64,000 bases of DNA. Origin: Blastopirellula marina DSM 3645 (GTDB taxonomy: Bacteria; Planctomycetota; Planctomycetia; Pirellulales; Pirellulaceae). The stretch spans positions 2,643,817 through 2,707,816 of the forward strand of contig NZ_CH672376.1 in NCBI RefSeq assembly GCF_000153105.1, in the 5' to 3' direction. Positions 16,402 through 26,020 of this stretch are shown here, piece after piece (positions within the stretch are counted from its first letter, which is position 1; every line of letters starts with the position of its first letter). The translations under genes and the position numbers were made by a program. The notes under the pieces are model-generated. The model was given only the letters and a program-made list of their open reading frames with translations. It was not told the origin of the DNA and searched no databases.

Positions 16402-17898
16402 CTATTCTTCTTGCGCCCAGTCGCGGCTTCGTCCAACGGCGCGGCGCCACTGTCCATACAAATGCTCGATCTGCGCTTCCTCGGCGGCGGGAGAAAACTC
16501 ACGATCGAGTTGCCAGTTTCGCTTTAACGCGTCGAGGTCTTCCCAGTAGCCGACCGCGAGTCCGGCCAGATAAGCGGCGCCCAATGCGGTTGTTTCAAAC
16601 ACTTCAGGCCGGCGGACTTTCGTCCCCAATAGATCGGATTGAAATTGCATCAGATCATCGTTGATCGCTGCGCCTCCATCGACCTGCAATTGCGCAAGCG
16701 GCACGCCGGCGTCGCGCTGCATCGCTTCGACCAGATCGCGGGTTTGGTAGGCCATCGACTCGATTGCCGCTCTGGCGATATGCCCTGCGGTTGTGCCGCG
16801 GGTTAAACCAAGGATCACGCCGCGGGCCCGGGGATCCCAATAGGGAGCGCCCAGTCCGACAAACGCCGGCACAAAGTAAACGCCTCCGTTGTCGGGAACC
16901 GATAGAGCCAACGGTTCGACGGCTTCGGAGGTGTCGATGATTCCGAGGCCATCCCGCAACCATTGCACGACGGCGCCGGCGATAAAGACCGAACCTTCCA
17001 GGCAATAGGTGGTTTGATCGCCGATTTTCCAACCGACGGTCGAAAGCAAGTTGTTATCGGAAGCAACCGGCTGATGGCCGACGTTCATCAGCAAAAACGC
17101 GCCGGTGCCGTAAGTGTTTTTCGCGCTGCCGACGTCAAAGCAGGTCTGGCCAAATGTCGCCGCTTGCTGATCGCCTGCGATGCCGGCGATCGGAATCTCG
17201 CGTCCCAATAGCGAAGCATCGGTCATGCCGTACACTTCGCTCGAACTGCGAATTTCAGGTAAGACCGCCGCGGGAATGTTCAATATCTCCAGCAGTTCTG
17301 GATCCCACTCGAGAGAATGCAGGTTCATCAGCATCGTGCGACTAGCGTTGGTCACATCCGTCATGTGCAATTTGCCGCCGCTCATACGCCAAAGCAGAAA
17401 GGAGTCGACGGTGCCGAAGCATAGCTCGCCATCTTCTGCGCGACGACGGAGCGACGGATCCGAGTCGAGCAGATACTGCAGTTTGGTGCCGGAAAAGTAA
17501 GGGTCGATGATTAACCCTGACTTGTCGCGGATCGTCGCGCCGTGCCCGTCATGAGACAGTTGATGGCAAATCGGGGTCGTGATGCGACTTTGCCAGACGA
17601 TCGCGTTGGCGACCGGTTTGCCGGTGGCCCGCTCCCATAGCAGCGTCGTCTCTCGCTGGTTGGTGACGCCGATCGCGGCGACCTGCTCGATGTTGATCTT
17701 CGCAGCGGCGATGGCGCCTTTGGCGGTTTCGATCTGGGTGCGCCAAATCTCTTCCGGATCATGCTCGACATGCCCCGGCGTGGGCAATATCTGGGGAAAC
17801 TCTTGTTGGTTCTGGCCGATGATTTTGCCGTGATGATCGAAGACGATCGAGCGGCTCGATGTCGTTCCTTGATCGAAGGCGAGGATATATTTTTGCAC
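16402..17898 (-). CDS. glpK: Glycerol kinase
   Basis: A 498-residue FGGY-family kinase that uses ATP to make sn-glycerol 3-phosphate. Near the N-terminus are [17 protein letters not shown] and [16 protein letters not shown]; later [62 protein letters not shown] and [10 protein letters not shown] are all classic glycerol-kinase motifs. It is full length. The gene lies 21 bp after glpD on the same strand, so glycerol phosphorylation and oxidation are co-expressed. I find no glycerol facilitator gene nearby. Confidence 0.97.
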   Translation of the reverse strand: MQKYILAFDQGTTSSRSIVFDHHGKIIGQNQQEFPQILPTPGHVEHDPEEIWRTQIETAKGAIAAAKINIEQVAAIGVTNQRETTLLWERATGKPVANAIVWQSRITTPICHQLSHDGHGATIRDKSGLIIDPYFSGTKLQYLLDSDPSLRRRAEDGELCFGTVDSFLLWRMSGGKLHMTDVTNASRTMLMNLHSLEWDPELLEILNIPAAVLPEIRSSSEVYGMTDASLLGREIPIAGIAGDQQAATFGQTCFDVGSAKNTYGTGAFLLMNVGHQPVASDNNLLSTVGWKIGDQTTYCLEGSVFIAGAVVQWLRDGLGIIDTSEAVEPLALSVPDNGGVYFVPAFVGLGAPYWDPRARGVILGLTRGTTAGHIARAAIESMAYQTRDLVEAMQRDAGVPLAQLQVDGGAAINDDLMQFQSDLLGTKVRRPEVFETTALGAAYLAGLAVGYWEDLDALKRNWQLDREFSPAAEEAQIEHLYGQWRRAVGRSRDWAQEE

Positions 17899-17919
17899 GA
17901 GCGTTTCTCGCTGGGGGCG

Positions 17920-19479
17920 TTAGGAGACTCGTTTGCCGTAACGTTTCTGCAAGCGAGCGACGTAGTTGTCCACCTCGTCGTCGATCTGCGATCGATCGAG
18001 CCACCCGGCCGTCGCCAATTGTTCGCCGAGCGTATGCAAGCATTGCCGCGACAAGTGAGGATCAAAGACTAGCATGAGTCTTCGCTCGACCAAATCGGCG
18101 AGCGTCTTGGCCGCGAGATGTTCGATCCCATAGGCGGCGTGCGCGACCGGGATGTTCACGTCCGGCAGCAACTCGGCGTCCGCCGGCGTGTCGCCAAAAT
18201 AGGGAGCCGGCAAGGGACGCTCGCGCGAATTGTGCTCGACGGTTTGATGCAAGTCAGGCAGCACGACCTGCACCGTATCTTCGGCCAGTGATCGACAAGT
18301 CGTCAACTTTCCACCGATGATCGAGTAAAGTGGAAACGGCGTGCCTTCGTGTCGGTGCACGACATGGCTGCGCGTGATGGAGGAAGTTGTCCCCTGACCG
18401 ACGGCCGGCAATGGTCGAACGCCGCAGTAGTGCTGCTGCACGTCGTCGCGAGTAAATCCAACGTCCGGAAAAATGGCGTTGGTCGCGTCGATCAAATATT
18501 CAATCTCTTCATCATCGGCGACCGCTTCCGCCGGATCGCCGTCATAACGAATGTCGGTGGTGCCGATCAAACAGGCGTCATTCCAAGGGAGAATAAAAAT
18601 AGGGCGGCCATCGGCAGCTTCGGCATACACGCCGCGTGGGCCCAGCGCCTTCCGTAAGTCAGGGCAACGCGAAATGAGATGGCTTCCCTTGGTCCCGCCG
18701 ATCAACTTGGCGGAAGAGACGTTTAGGCCGGCCAGCGCGGCGTCGACCCAAGGACCTGCGGCATTGATCACCGCCGCAGGCGTCACGGCGACTTCATTGC
18801 CGGCGCTCTCTTGATTGGGATGAATCGAAGAAAAGAAGAGGGTCTCGCCCTCACGACGGACATGCTGGTAGGTCCGCAACGAGAATGCACCCCCCTGCTC
18901 TTTTGCGGCGGCTTGCGCGTCTTGCACCAGCGCCAGCACAAACTGCTCAGGAAAGGTGAGTTGTCCGTCAAAGTAGCTGAACGCCGTGAAAAATTTCTTC
19001 GCGTTCAGTCCAGATTCGGCAAATTGAGCGGAGGTTATGCGGCGGTGGGAAGGAACCGCTCCGCTGGCGAACCGATCGTAGAGCGTCAGGCCAAGTCGCA
19101 CGACCAGTGAGCCGCGTCCATTTTTGGGTGCGGCGCCTGACTTCAAGAAAAAACGCTGGGCGCCGCTGATCAAGCCGGAGAGCCGATTGCCGACCGGAAT
19201 GACCAGCTCAAGCGGATGAACCATCTCTGCCGCCAGACGAAGCAGGCGATCTCGTTCGGCCAGCGATTCGCGAACCAGAGAGATTTCGGCATATTCCAAG
19301 TAGCGCAAACCGCCGTGGATCAGCCGAGAAGAATAGCTGGTCGTGCCGCCGGCGAGATCCTCGGCGTCGACGAGCAGGACGTCGGCGCCTTGCAGCGCCA
19401 ACTCTCGGGCGATCGCGGCGCCGTTGATACCGGCGCCGAGCACCACGATTGGTCCGACATGGAAGCGATCCATCGCCAT
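17920..19479 (-). CDS. glpD: FAD-dependent glycerol-3-phosphate dehydrogenase
   Basis: A 519-residue membrane-associated flavoenzyme that oxidises glycerol 3-phosphate to dihydroxyacetone phosphate and passes electrons to quinone. The FAD-binding Rossmann motif is VVLGAGINGAAIARELALQG near the N-terminus, followed by GGTTSYSSRLIHGGLRYLE. VINAAGPWVDA, GVRPLP and SIIGGKLTTCRSLAED are also typical of GlpD, and the C-terminal helical domain is present. It comes first in the glpD-glpK pair. Full length, with no sign of decay. Confidence 0.96.
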   Translation of the reverse strand: MAMDRFHVGPIVVLGAGINGAAIARELALQGADVLLVDAEDLAGGTTSYSSRLIHGGLRYLEYAEISLVRESLAERDRLLRLAAEMVHPLELVIPVGNRLSGLISGAQRFFLKSGAAPKNGRGSLVVRLGLTLYDRFASGAVPSHRRITSAQFAESGLNAKKFFTAFSYFDGQLTFPEQFVLALVQDAQAAAKEQGGAFSLRTYQHVRREGETLFFSSIHPNQESAGNEVAVTPAAVINAAGPWVDAALAGLNVSSAKLIGGTKGSHLISRCPDLRKALGPRGVYAEAADGRPIFILPWNDACLIGTTDIRYDGDPAEAVADDEEIEYLIDATNAIFPDVGFTRDDVQQHYCGVRPLPAVGQGTTSSITRSHVVHRHEGTPFPLYSIIGGKLTTCRSLAEDTVQVVLPDLHQTVEHNSRERPLPAPYFGDTPADAELLPDVNIPVAHAAYGIEHLAAKTLADLVERRLMLVFDPHLSRQCLHTLGEQLATAGWLDRSQIDDEVDNYVARLQKRYGKRVS

Positions 19480-19503
19480 AGTAACTCCACGCTTTACAGC
19501 GGG

Positions 19504-20178
19504 TTAATTTTGTTCGAGCTGACGTTCCAGGTAGCCGACCTGACTACGGACGGCGTCGAGATTGGGGTTCAAGCGAAGCGCTCGACGGAAGTTCTCCAGG
19601 GCCAAAATCGTCTCGCCCTGGTGAAGATTGCACTGGGCCAGGCAGATCGCCGCCGGAAAATGATACGGGTTAATCTCCAGCGCCTGATGGTTGTCTCGGG
19701 CCGCCAATTCCCAAACCTGACGGCGAAAATAGGCCTCTCCGCGAAAGTAATGCGCTTCGGCATACCAGGGAGCATGGTGAATCAACGTGGTCGCGTCAAT
19801 CACGGCGTCATGCCAGGATGTGGCGCGCAAATGACCCGCGACTCGTTCCAATTGGCGACGTTGGAGGGTCGATCCGGCTCGCACCCAAAGGTTGCGAATG
19901 CCGTTTTCGGCGATCAGACGAACTCCGCGATCTATGTCGCACAACGCGCGACCGACGGTCGCATTGGAGCCGAAATCGGCCAAAAAACAGAGAGATAACA
20001 TCGCAGCGCGACGGATATCGGGCGTGCTACTTTCGGCAAGCCGCTCTAGCGTACCGATCTGGTACTGACGTGCGACATCGCGGATAAACGCAGCAGTATT
20101 CTCCCGCTGCAAATATTGGCGGTAGGTCTGCAGCAGGACAGGTGCACGTTCCGATTGGTCAGTCACGGGGGATACCAT
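19504..20178 (-). CDS. HEAT/TPR-repeat protein of unknown role
   Basis: A 224-residue all-helical protein. The first half resembles HEAT repeats (IGTLERLAESSTPDIRRAAMLSLC, FGSNATVGRALCDIDRGVRLIAENG); the second half is two to three TPRs (APWYAEAHYFRGEAYFRRQV, ALEINPYHFPAAICLAQCNL, ALENFRRALRLNPNLDA). It is probably a scaffold. ATG 20178 is taken as the start because longer readings run into the divergent gene that begins at 20299. It lies 24 bp upstream of glpD on the same strand and may share a transcript with it. Confidence 0.78.
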   Translation of the reverse strand: MVSPVTDQSERAPVLLQTYRQYLQRENTAAFIRDVARQYQIGTLERLAESSTPDIRRAAMLSLCFLADFGSNATVGRALCDIDRGVRLIAENGIRNLWVRAGSTLQRRQLERVAGHLRATSWHDAVIDATTLIHHAPWYAEAHYFRGEAYFRRQVWELAARDNHQALEINPYHFPAAICLAQCNLHQGETILALENFRRALRLNPNLDAVRSQVGYLERQLEQN

Positions 20179-20298
20179 CAGCAGGATAGCGGCGACGGGA
20201 GACTTGACGCGCTCGTCGAACAAGATTCGAGTGTAATTGGGCGCAGGGGAAACGGCAAATTGTTCTCCCAGATCGCCGCCTGACGAATGGAGCACAAA

Positions 20299-21414
20299 AT
20301 GATGGACTTGCGGCAGTTTTTCTTTGCACTTCTCGTGACGGGGTTGCTCTCGACCAGTCTCGGCGCCGCCGAGTGGAAGACCGGCGTTGCGTTTGAAAAA
20401 CAACTGGAAGCGGAAGTCGATCTGCATTGGGAGGATGTTCCGCTGCGCGACGCACTCGACCGGTTATCGAATTCGCAGGAAATTGCCTTTTTTCTCGATC
20501 GCCGCATTGATCCGGACCAAACAATCTCGATCAGCGCCGATGCGACCCCGCTGGACGTGCTGGTGCAAATGCTGGCCCAAAGGGCGGGCGCAGGGAGTTG
20601 CCATGTGGGATCGGTCGTTTATATCGGTCCTGTCGATACCGCCAAGGATTTAGCGACCATCGCGGCGGTCCAGGCTGATTTTGCTCGCCAAGGACGCGAA
20701 GCGGCCGTCCGTGAGTTGTCGGAAACCGACGCGCTTCACTGGCCCGAGTTGACCGAGCCGCGGCTGTTGTTGACTGATTTAGCGAAACAGCATCGGCTGA
20801 CTTTCACCAATTTAGAAGCCGCTGTTCCGCACGATCTGTGGAGAGCTGGCGAGTTTCCTAAACAGTCGACGGCCGAGTCGCTGACGTTGCTGTTGGCAGG
20901 ATTCGGCGCGACGTATCGATTTGGGAAAGATGCTGACGGCAAGCCGCAACTTCTATTGACGCCGCTGCCCGAAAATCCGCAGCTAACGCGTCGCTTTCCC
21001 TTCCGGGGAGATCTCAATGACGCGGTGAAAAAAGTCAAAGCCGAGTTTCCGGAACTCGCGATTAAAACGCAAACCGGTGCATTGGAGGTCACCGGACGGT
21101 TTGAAGATGTGTCGCTGGCCGGTCGGATGCTGCGTGGCGAAACCGTCCGGCGCATGAATGTTACGCCTGGCAAGAAGGTCTACTCGCTAAACGTCGAGCA
21201 ACAACCGTTGGGCGCCGTGCTTAGCAGCTTAGAGAAATCGCTGGGGCTGAAAATCGAAACCGCCGATGACGCTCAAGAGGCGTTGCATGACCGCGTCTCT
21301 TTTTCCGTCGAAAACGCCAGCTTGGTGGAGCTTCTGCAAGCGGCGTTCGCAAAAACGTCGCTTCGCTTTGAGCTGAGGGATAAGTTGCTGACGATCACTG
21401 CGATCAAGAAATAA
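20299..21414 (+). CDS. Exported protein with STN (secretin/TonB N-terminal)-like repeats
   Basis: A 371-residue protein with a signal peptide (FFFALLVTGLLSTSLGAAE). Two or more copies of the short STN-type fold are visible: LEAEVDLHWEDVPLRDALDR with FLDRRIDPDQTISISADATP and LDVLVQML, and near the C-terminus QQPLGAVLSSLEKSLGLKIE with VSFSVENASLVELLQAAF. No secretin pore domain follows, so it is not a complete secretin. It could bind peptidoglycan or form periplasmic complexes. GGAG 6 bp upstream of ATG 20299 decides the start. Confidence 0.75.
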   Translation: MMDLRQFFFALLVTGLLSTSLGAAEWKTGVAFEKQLEAEVDLHWEDVPLRDALDRLSNSQEIAFFLDRRIDPDQTISISADATPLDVLVQMLAQRAGAGSCHVGSVVYIGPVDTAKDLATIAAVQADFARQGREAAVRELSETDALHWPELTEPRLLLTDLAKQHRLTFTNLEAAVPHDLWRAGEFPKQSTAESLTLLLAGFGATYRFGKDADGKPQLLLTPLPENPQLTRRFPFRGDLNDAVKKVKAEFPELAIKTQTGALEVTGRFEDVSLAGRMLRGETVRRMNVTPGKKVYSLNVEQQPLGAVLSSLEKSLGLKIETADDAQEALHDRVSFSVENASLVELLQAAFAKTSLRFELRDKLLTITAIKK

Positions 21415-21475
21415 AGACGCCCGCACATCGTCTAGCGATATGATCGGGCGGCGGATTTGAACGTGCAAGCTCGGC

Positions 21476-21838
21476 TTAGCAGCCGTGCTTTTCTAGTTTC
21501 TCGCGAAGCGTATCAGCCGTGAACGGCTTGACCAGATAGTCGGAGACGCCGGCTTGAATCGCTTCTAAAACGCGAGTTTTTTCGGCTTCCGTCGTGACCA
21601 TCATGATCTTGACGTCCTTGTCGATCTTGCGAATCTCTTGAACGACTTCCAGGCCGTTTTTACCCGGCATGTTCCAGTCGGTCAAAACCAGGTCGAAATC
21701 GCCTGGTTTGAAAATCTTGAGCGCTTCGTCGCCATCCGCCGCTTCGGTCGCGTTGGGTACGCCTACCGCTTGAAGTGATCGGAGGATGATTTTGCGCATG
21801 GTGCTTGAGTCGTCAGCAACAAGAACTCGAGTGGACAT
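21476..21838 (-). CDS. cheY: CheY-type response regulator (single receiver domain)
   Basis: A 120-residue stand-alone receiver. The acidic pair is VADDSS, the phosphorylation site is Asp54 in LVLTDWNMPGKNGLEV, the conserved Thr lies in MMVTTEAEK and the Lys in YLVKPF. It is almost certainly phosphorylated by the CheA encoded nearby and would act on the flagellar motor. It is transcribed away from the che operon, with a 440-bp divergent region between them. Of the two receivers in this cluster it is the one with the classical CheY length. Confidence 0.92.
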   Translation of the reverse strand: MSTRVLVADDSSTMRKIILRSLQAVGVPNATEAADGDEALKIFKPGDFDLVLTDWNMPGKNGLEVVQEIRKIDKDVKIMMVTTEAEKTRVLEAIQAGVSDYLVKPFTADTLREKLEKHGC

Positions 21839-22280
21839 AGAACTGGTGACTCCTGAGTCTCGACCCCGTGAATTGTGTATTAGACCGCTGCTCTTGCGAG
21901 CTCGCGTCTCTGCCCACCTATCTTGGGCTAACGAACGATAGGTCGCGTTGACAGCGCGTCAAGCAACGAGCCGAGATAAGTCAGAAAAGGTGCTTGATTG
22001 CGGGGCGCCGTGCGCAGTCGCCGCAAATCCTAGGACAGGTGCGATCGGACGATGAGCGTCCGGTTGTAGCGATTGCGGAGGCTGAGGAGAGCAGGCGCCT
22101 TCGGAAGATGGGAAAAGTATCTGTGTTGGCTAATTTGTAGCGGTCTCGAATGCCGAATTCTCCAACGAACGGCTTGTCCTTGGGGCGAGACGGGGAAGTG
22201 ATCGCGGTGCGACTCATCAAAGTCGACAGTGTGGCGATCGCTTCAGGGCCAGTTTTCCACCACATGCAAGGAAACGAATC
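21839..22280. other. Divergent regulatory region between cheY and the che operon
   Basis: About 440 bp with no convincing gene. TTGACA at 21949-21954 with a possible -10 about 17 bp on is the only promoter-like element I can point to, and it is weak. The promoters for cheY (minus) and the cheW operon (plus) must be here. Confidence 0.4.
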
Positions 22281-22793
22281 TTGTCCGCCACGATTGAAGA
22301 CATCGGCTCGGAGCGTATTACGAGCGGAGCACGAGGCGAGAGCGCCAACTCAATGCAGTTGGTCAGTTTTCGTCTGGCTCAAGAGGAATACGGCATCGAA
22401 ATCACGCGCGTTCAGGAAATCATTCTGATGGGCGAGATCACCCGTGTGCCGCAAACGCCTGATTTTATCAAGGGCCTCATCAACCTTCGCAACACGGTCA
22501 TTCCGATCGTCGATTTGCGCCGACGCTTTGGGCTGTCGGAAGAAAAGCCCAGCGACGAAACCCGCATCATGGTGATGAATGTCGCCGGCAAGACGATCGG
22601 CATCATTGTTGACGCGGTGAGCGAAGTTCTCCGCATCGCCAAAGATCAGATCGCACCTCCGCCGCCGACGGTGGCTGGATTGGGCCGAGACTACTTGACC
22701 GGATTGGTCAAACTCGACAAGCGATTGCTGATTCTGCTTGATATGGACAAGATCCTGACCTGCAGCGAAAGCGTCATTGTCGATTCTCTTTAA
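22281..22793 (+). CDS. cheW: Chemotaxis coupling protein CheW
   Basis: A 170-residue adaptor that links receptors to CheA. The CheW fold shows [45 protein letters not shown] and later [19 protein letters not shown] and [19 protein letters not shown]. The start is TTG 22281, preceded by AAGGAA at a suitable distance. It is the first gene of the plus-strand chemotaxis operon; the receptor follows after 130 bp. Confidence 0.94.
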   Translation: MSATIEDIGSERITSGARGESANSMQLVSFRLAQEEYGIEITRVQEIILMGEITRVPQTPDFIKGLINLRNTVIPIVDLRRRFGLSEEKPSDETRIMVMNVAGKTIGIIVDAVSEVLRIAKDQIAPPPPTVAGLGRDYLTGLVKLDKRLLILLDMDKILTCSESVIVDSL

Positions 22794-22924
22794 TTCTGCT
22801 GTTGCGTCTGCCTTCGCAATTGCTCGAGTTGCGTACTCACCCGGTTCGAACGACCGACGTCCGCCGAACTGAAACTTATTGTAAATCCAACATACTTCCC
22901 AATAGTTTCGAGAGAGTAGTAGCG

Positions 22925-25027
22925 ATGGCAGTCACCAATTCCCGCAGCAAATCAGTCGCAAGCGGCAAGCCGGCCGCAGGAGAGCAACTACGGCGTGAGC
23001 TGGCTCTCTCTAAGGCAATGAGCGACAACTCGCCCATCAATATCTTGGTCGCGAATCGCGAACTTGAGATTACCTACGCGAACGCCGCCAGTATAAATAC
23101 GCTGAAGCAACTGCGCGAGTTTCTGCCGATTGATCCGGAGAAAATTGTTGGTCAATCGATCGACATCTTCCACAAAGACCCAGCGATGCAACGTCGTCTG
23201 TTGGCCGATCCCAAAAACCTGCCGCATCGGACGACGATTCAAGTCGGTGACCAGTTCGTCGACTTGCTGGTCAGTCCGACGTTTGATCCCGCCGGCGAAT
23301 ACCTCGGTCCGATGGTGACCTGGGAAGTGATTACCGAAAAGCGTCGCTTGGCCCAGTCGGCGTCAGAAATGACCTCGATGGTCGAAAACGCGCCGATCAA
23401 CATCATGCTGGCCAATCGTGACTTTGAAATCACCTATCTCAATCCGGCTAGCATTCGCACGCTCAAGACGCTCGAAAGGTTTCTGCCGTGCAAAGTGGAT
23501 GAGATGGTCGGTCAGAAGATCGACATCTTCCATAAAGATCCGTCATTTCAACGCAACCTTCTGAAAGAAGCGAGCAACCTGCCGCGCAACGCAATTATCG
23601 AAGTCGCCGGCGAAAAGCTGGATCTGTTGGTCAGCCCGACGTTTGACGTCGACGGAAAGTATTCGGGCGCGATGGTGACGTGGAGCGTCGTGACTGAGAA
23701 GCTGAAAATGGAGCAAGCGGCGGCGGAAAAGACGGCGATCATTGAGAACGCTCCGATCAATCTGATACTGGCCGATCGCAACGGAATTATTACCTATATC
23801 AATCCGGCTTCGGAACGAACGTTGCGTTCGATCGCGTCGATTTTACCGATCCCGGTCGAAAAAATCGTCGGTGCGTCGTACGACATTTTTCACGCTAATC
23901 CGAGCAAACAGCGTCAACTGTTGGCGGATCCGAAAAACCTGCCGCACAAGACCCAATTTGAACTTCGTGGTCATTGGTTTTCGCTGGAAGTAGCGGCCAT
24001 CTTTGACAATCAGGGAGAATATTTGGGCCCGATGGTCTCATGGGAATTGATCACGGATCGGATTAATGCCGAGAAAGCCGAGCAAGCTCGTCAATTGCGT
24101 GAACGAGAAGAACAGGAAGAGTTGAAGTCGAAGGTCGACTCGCTGTTGGTCGTCGTGGAAGCTGCGTCGCAAGGAGATTTGACCTGCGAAGTGACCGTGG
24201 AAGGCGCTGACGCGATCGGCACCTTAGCGGCGGGCCTTAAGAAGATGGTTGTCGACCTCCGCGACGTGATTGGCCGCGTGATTGAAAGCGGCAGCCAGTT
24301 CGCCGAAGGGGCTTCGCTGATTGCGGAAAACTCGCAGCAAATGGCTCAAGGCGCCCAGACGCAAAGTGCGTCGGTCGAAGAGATGAGCGCATCGATTGAA
24401 GAGCTGACTCGCTCGATCGACGCCGTCAAAGATAATGCGGGTGAAGCGAACAAGGTCGCCGTCGACACTAGTCGGATGGCGGAGGAAGGCGGCCAAGCGG
24501 TCCAGAAATCGGTGGAAGCGATGGACCTGATCAAGAACTCTTCGGAGCAGATCAGCGAAATCATTCAGGTGATTTCCGAGATCGCCAGTCAAACGAACTT
24601 GTTGGCCTTAAACGCTGCGATCGAAGCGGCTCGCGCCGGCGAACATGGGCTAGGCTTCGCAGTCGTTGCTGACGAAGTTCGCAAACTGGCGGAACGATCC
24701 AGCGAAGCGGCCAAAGAGATCTCGTCGCTCATCAAAGAGTCGACGCAACGCGTTCAAGATGGCTCGAAACTGAGCGAACAAGCGGGAGCCTCGCTAGAGA
24801 AGATCATTCATGGTGTCGAAGCGACCGCCGCAAAAATCGCCGAAATCGCGACTGCGACTGTCGAACAGGCTCAAAACGCCAACGAGGTCGCCAATGCGAT
24901 TCAATCGATCTCGCACGTGACCGAGCAGAACGCGGCCTCTTCGGAAGAAATGGCCTCCAGCAGCGAAGAATTGGGCGCACAAGCCGTCACATTACGAGGC
25001 CTGGTTTCGAGGTTTCGTACCGAGTAA
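22925..25027 (+). CDS. Soluble methyl-accepting chemotaxis protein with three tandem PAS repeats
   Basis: A 700-residue receptor with no membrane span, so it senses a cytoplasmic signal. Residues of about 32-390 are three PAS-type repeats with an exact 120-residue period: [12 protein letters not shown] at 36, [12 protein letters not shown] at 156 and [12 protein letters not shown] at 276, each followed by [13 protein letters not shown] and [12 protein letters not shown] segments. A HAMP-like linker ([20 protein letters not shown]) leads to the MCP signalling helices, whose tip is [21 protein letters not shown]. Methylatable Glu/Gln pairs lie on either side ([12 protein letters not shown]). 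Close repeat identity points to recent triplication. The ligand is unknown; the PAS units may bind a flavin, haem or small molecule. Confidence 0.93.
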   Translation: MAVTNSRSKSVASGKPAAGEQLRRELALSKAMSDNSPINILVANRELEITYANAASINTLKQLREFLPIDPEKIVGQSIDIFHKDPAMQRRLLADPKNLPHRTTIQVGDQFVDLLVSPTFDPAGEYLGPMVTWEVITEKRRLAQSASEMTSMVENAPINIMLANRDFEITYLNPASIRTLKTLERFLPCKVDEMVGQKIDIFHKDPSFQRNLLKEASNLPRNAIIEVAGEKLDLLVSPTFDVDGKYSGAMVTWSVVTEKLKMEQAAAEKTAIIENAPINLILADRNGIITYINPASERTLRSIASILPIPVEKIVGASYDIFHANPSKQRQLLADPKNLPHKTQFELRGHWFSLEVAAIFDNQGEYLGPMVSWELITDRINAEKAEQARQLREREEQEELKSKVDSLLVVVEAASQGDLTCEVTVEGADAIGTLAAGLKKMVVDLRDVIGRVIESGSQFAEGASLIAENSQQMAQGAQTQSASVEEMSASIEELTRSIDAVKDNAGEANKVAVDTSRMAEEGGQAVQKSVEAMDLIKNSSEQISEIIQVISEIASQTNLLALNAAIEAARAGEHGLGFAVVADEVRKLAERSSEAAKEISSLIKESTQRVQDGSKLSEQAGASLEKIIHGVEATAAKIAEIATATVEQAQNANEVANAIQSISHVTEQNAASSEEMASSSEELGAQAVTLRGLVSRFRTE

Positions 25028-25048
25028 GGACTGCGTGCTATCGACAAA

Positions 25049-25075
25049 GCTCCTCTCAAGTGGGTTGAGAGGAGC
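25049..25075. other. Strong hairpin between receptor and cheR genes
   Basis: A perfect 11-bp stem (GCTCCTCTCAA with TTGAGAGGAGC) has a 5-nt loop, 22 bp after the receptor stop. No T-run follows on the plus strand, so it is more likely an mRNA-stabilising or processing hairpin than a full terminator; it could lower expression of the downstream genes. Confidence 0.6.
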
Positions 25076-25138
25076 AGCGAGTAAACGAAGACGTCGCCTT
25101 TTGCGGACGTCTGGGGCGACGATGAAAGCAACGTGACA

Positions 25139-26020
25139 ATGACCGCTACAACTGGACATGAACTGGTGACCGATTCGCAATTGAAGCGGTACGCCAAATT
25201 GATCTACGATGTCGCCGGCGTGGAAATCTCGCCGCATAAGAAGCAATTGCTCTCGAATCGAGTGCGACGCCGGTTGAAAGTGACCGGGATTGATTCGTTC
25301 GAGGCTTACTACAATAAATTGGTTTCTTTGCCGGTCACTGACGAAGAGTGGGATCACTTTTTGCAAGAAGTGACGACGCACGAAACCTATCTGTTTCGCG
25401 ACGATAGTAACTGGAATTGGTTTCGAACGGAATATCTGCCGCAGATCGTTTCCGAAGCTCGGACCAATGGTCGCGTTAAAAAACTTCGCGTCTGGTCGGC
25501 CGCGTGCAGCACGGGAGACGAAGCCTGCACAGTCGCATGTTGTGCCGCCGAAGGGATCGCCGCGCACTCGCAGTGGGAAATTAAGATTCTCGGTACCGAT
25601 ATCGGCGTTGGCGCCGTACGAGAAGCGACGGCGGCAAAATTCAACGAACGCGCAATGCGGCTGACTCCTCCCCTTCTCAAGAAAAAGTTCTTTGATGAGG
25701 TCAAGGGAGAAGTTTGCTGGACGCCCAAGCCGTTGTTGCGGAAAACGATGTCGTTTCGCCAGCACAATCTTCTGGATCCGCTGCACGAACGGCCCTTTGA
25801 CGTCATCTTTTTGAAGAACGTGTTGATCTATTTCAATACCGAATCAAAGTTGCGCGTGCTCGAAAACATCAAACGCGTCATGCAACCTGGTTCGATGCTG
25901 GTGCTGGGCGCCGCCGAAGGGGTGAGTGAACTTTTAACCGGCTACGAACGGGTAAAGTCTTGGCTCTATCGGTTTACGAATTCGGCCAGTCCTGCTAGGG
26001 GAAAGGCGGGTGTCCGATGA
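25139..26020 (+). CDS. cheR: Chemotaxis receptor methyltransferase CheR
   Basis: A 293-residue SAM-dependent methyltransferase for receptor glutamates. The N-terminal helical domain is followed by TTHETYLFRDDSNW, SAACSTGDEACTVACCAAEG (motif I, normally CSSGEEPYSLA, here divergent), LGTDIGVGAVREA and FDVIFLKNVLIYFN (normally RNVLIYF; the Arg is Lys here). It ends with MLVLGAAEGVSEL. The divergent motif I is worth noting but the fold looks intact. ATG 25139 is chosen; GTG 25133 is in frame. The stop overlaps the cheA start (ATGA). Confidence 0.93.
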   Translation: MTATTGHELVTDSQLKRYAKLIYDVAGVEISPHKKQLLSNRVRRRLKVTGIDSFEAYYNKLVSLPVTDEEWDHFLQEVTTHETYLFRDDSNWNWFRTEYLPQIVSEARTNGRVKKLRVWSAACSTGDEACTVACCAAEGIAAHSQWEIKILGTDIGVGAVREATAAKFNERAMRLTPPLLKKKFFDEVKGEVCWTPKPLLRKTMSFRQHNLLDPLHERPFDVIFLKNVLIYFNTESKLRVLENIKRVMQPGSMLVLGAAEGVSELLTGYERVKSWLYRFTNSASPARGKAGVR

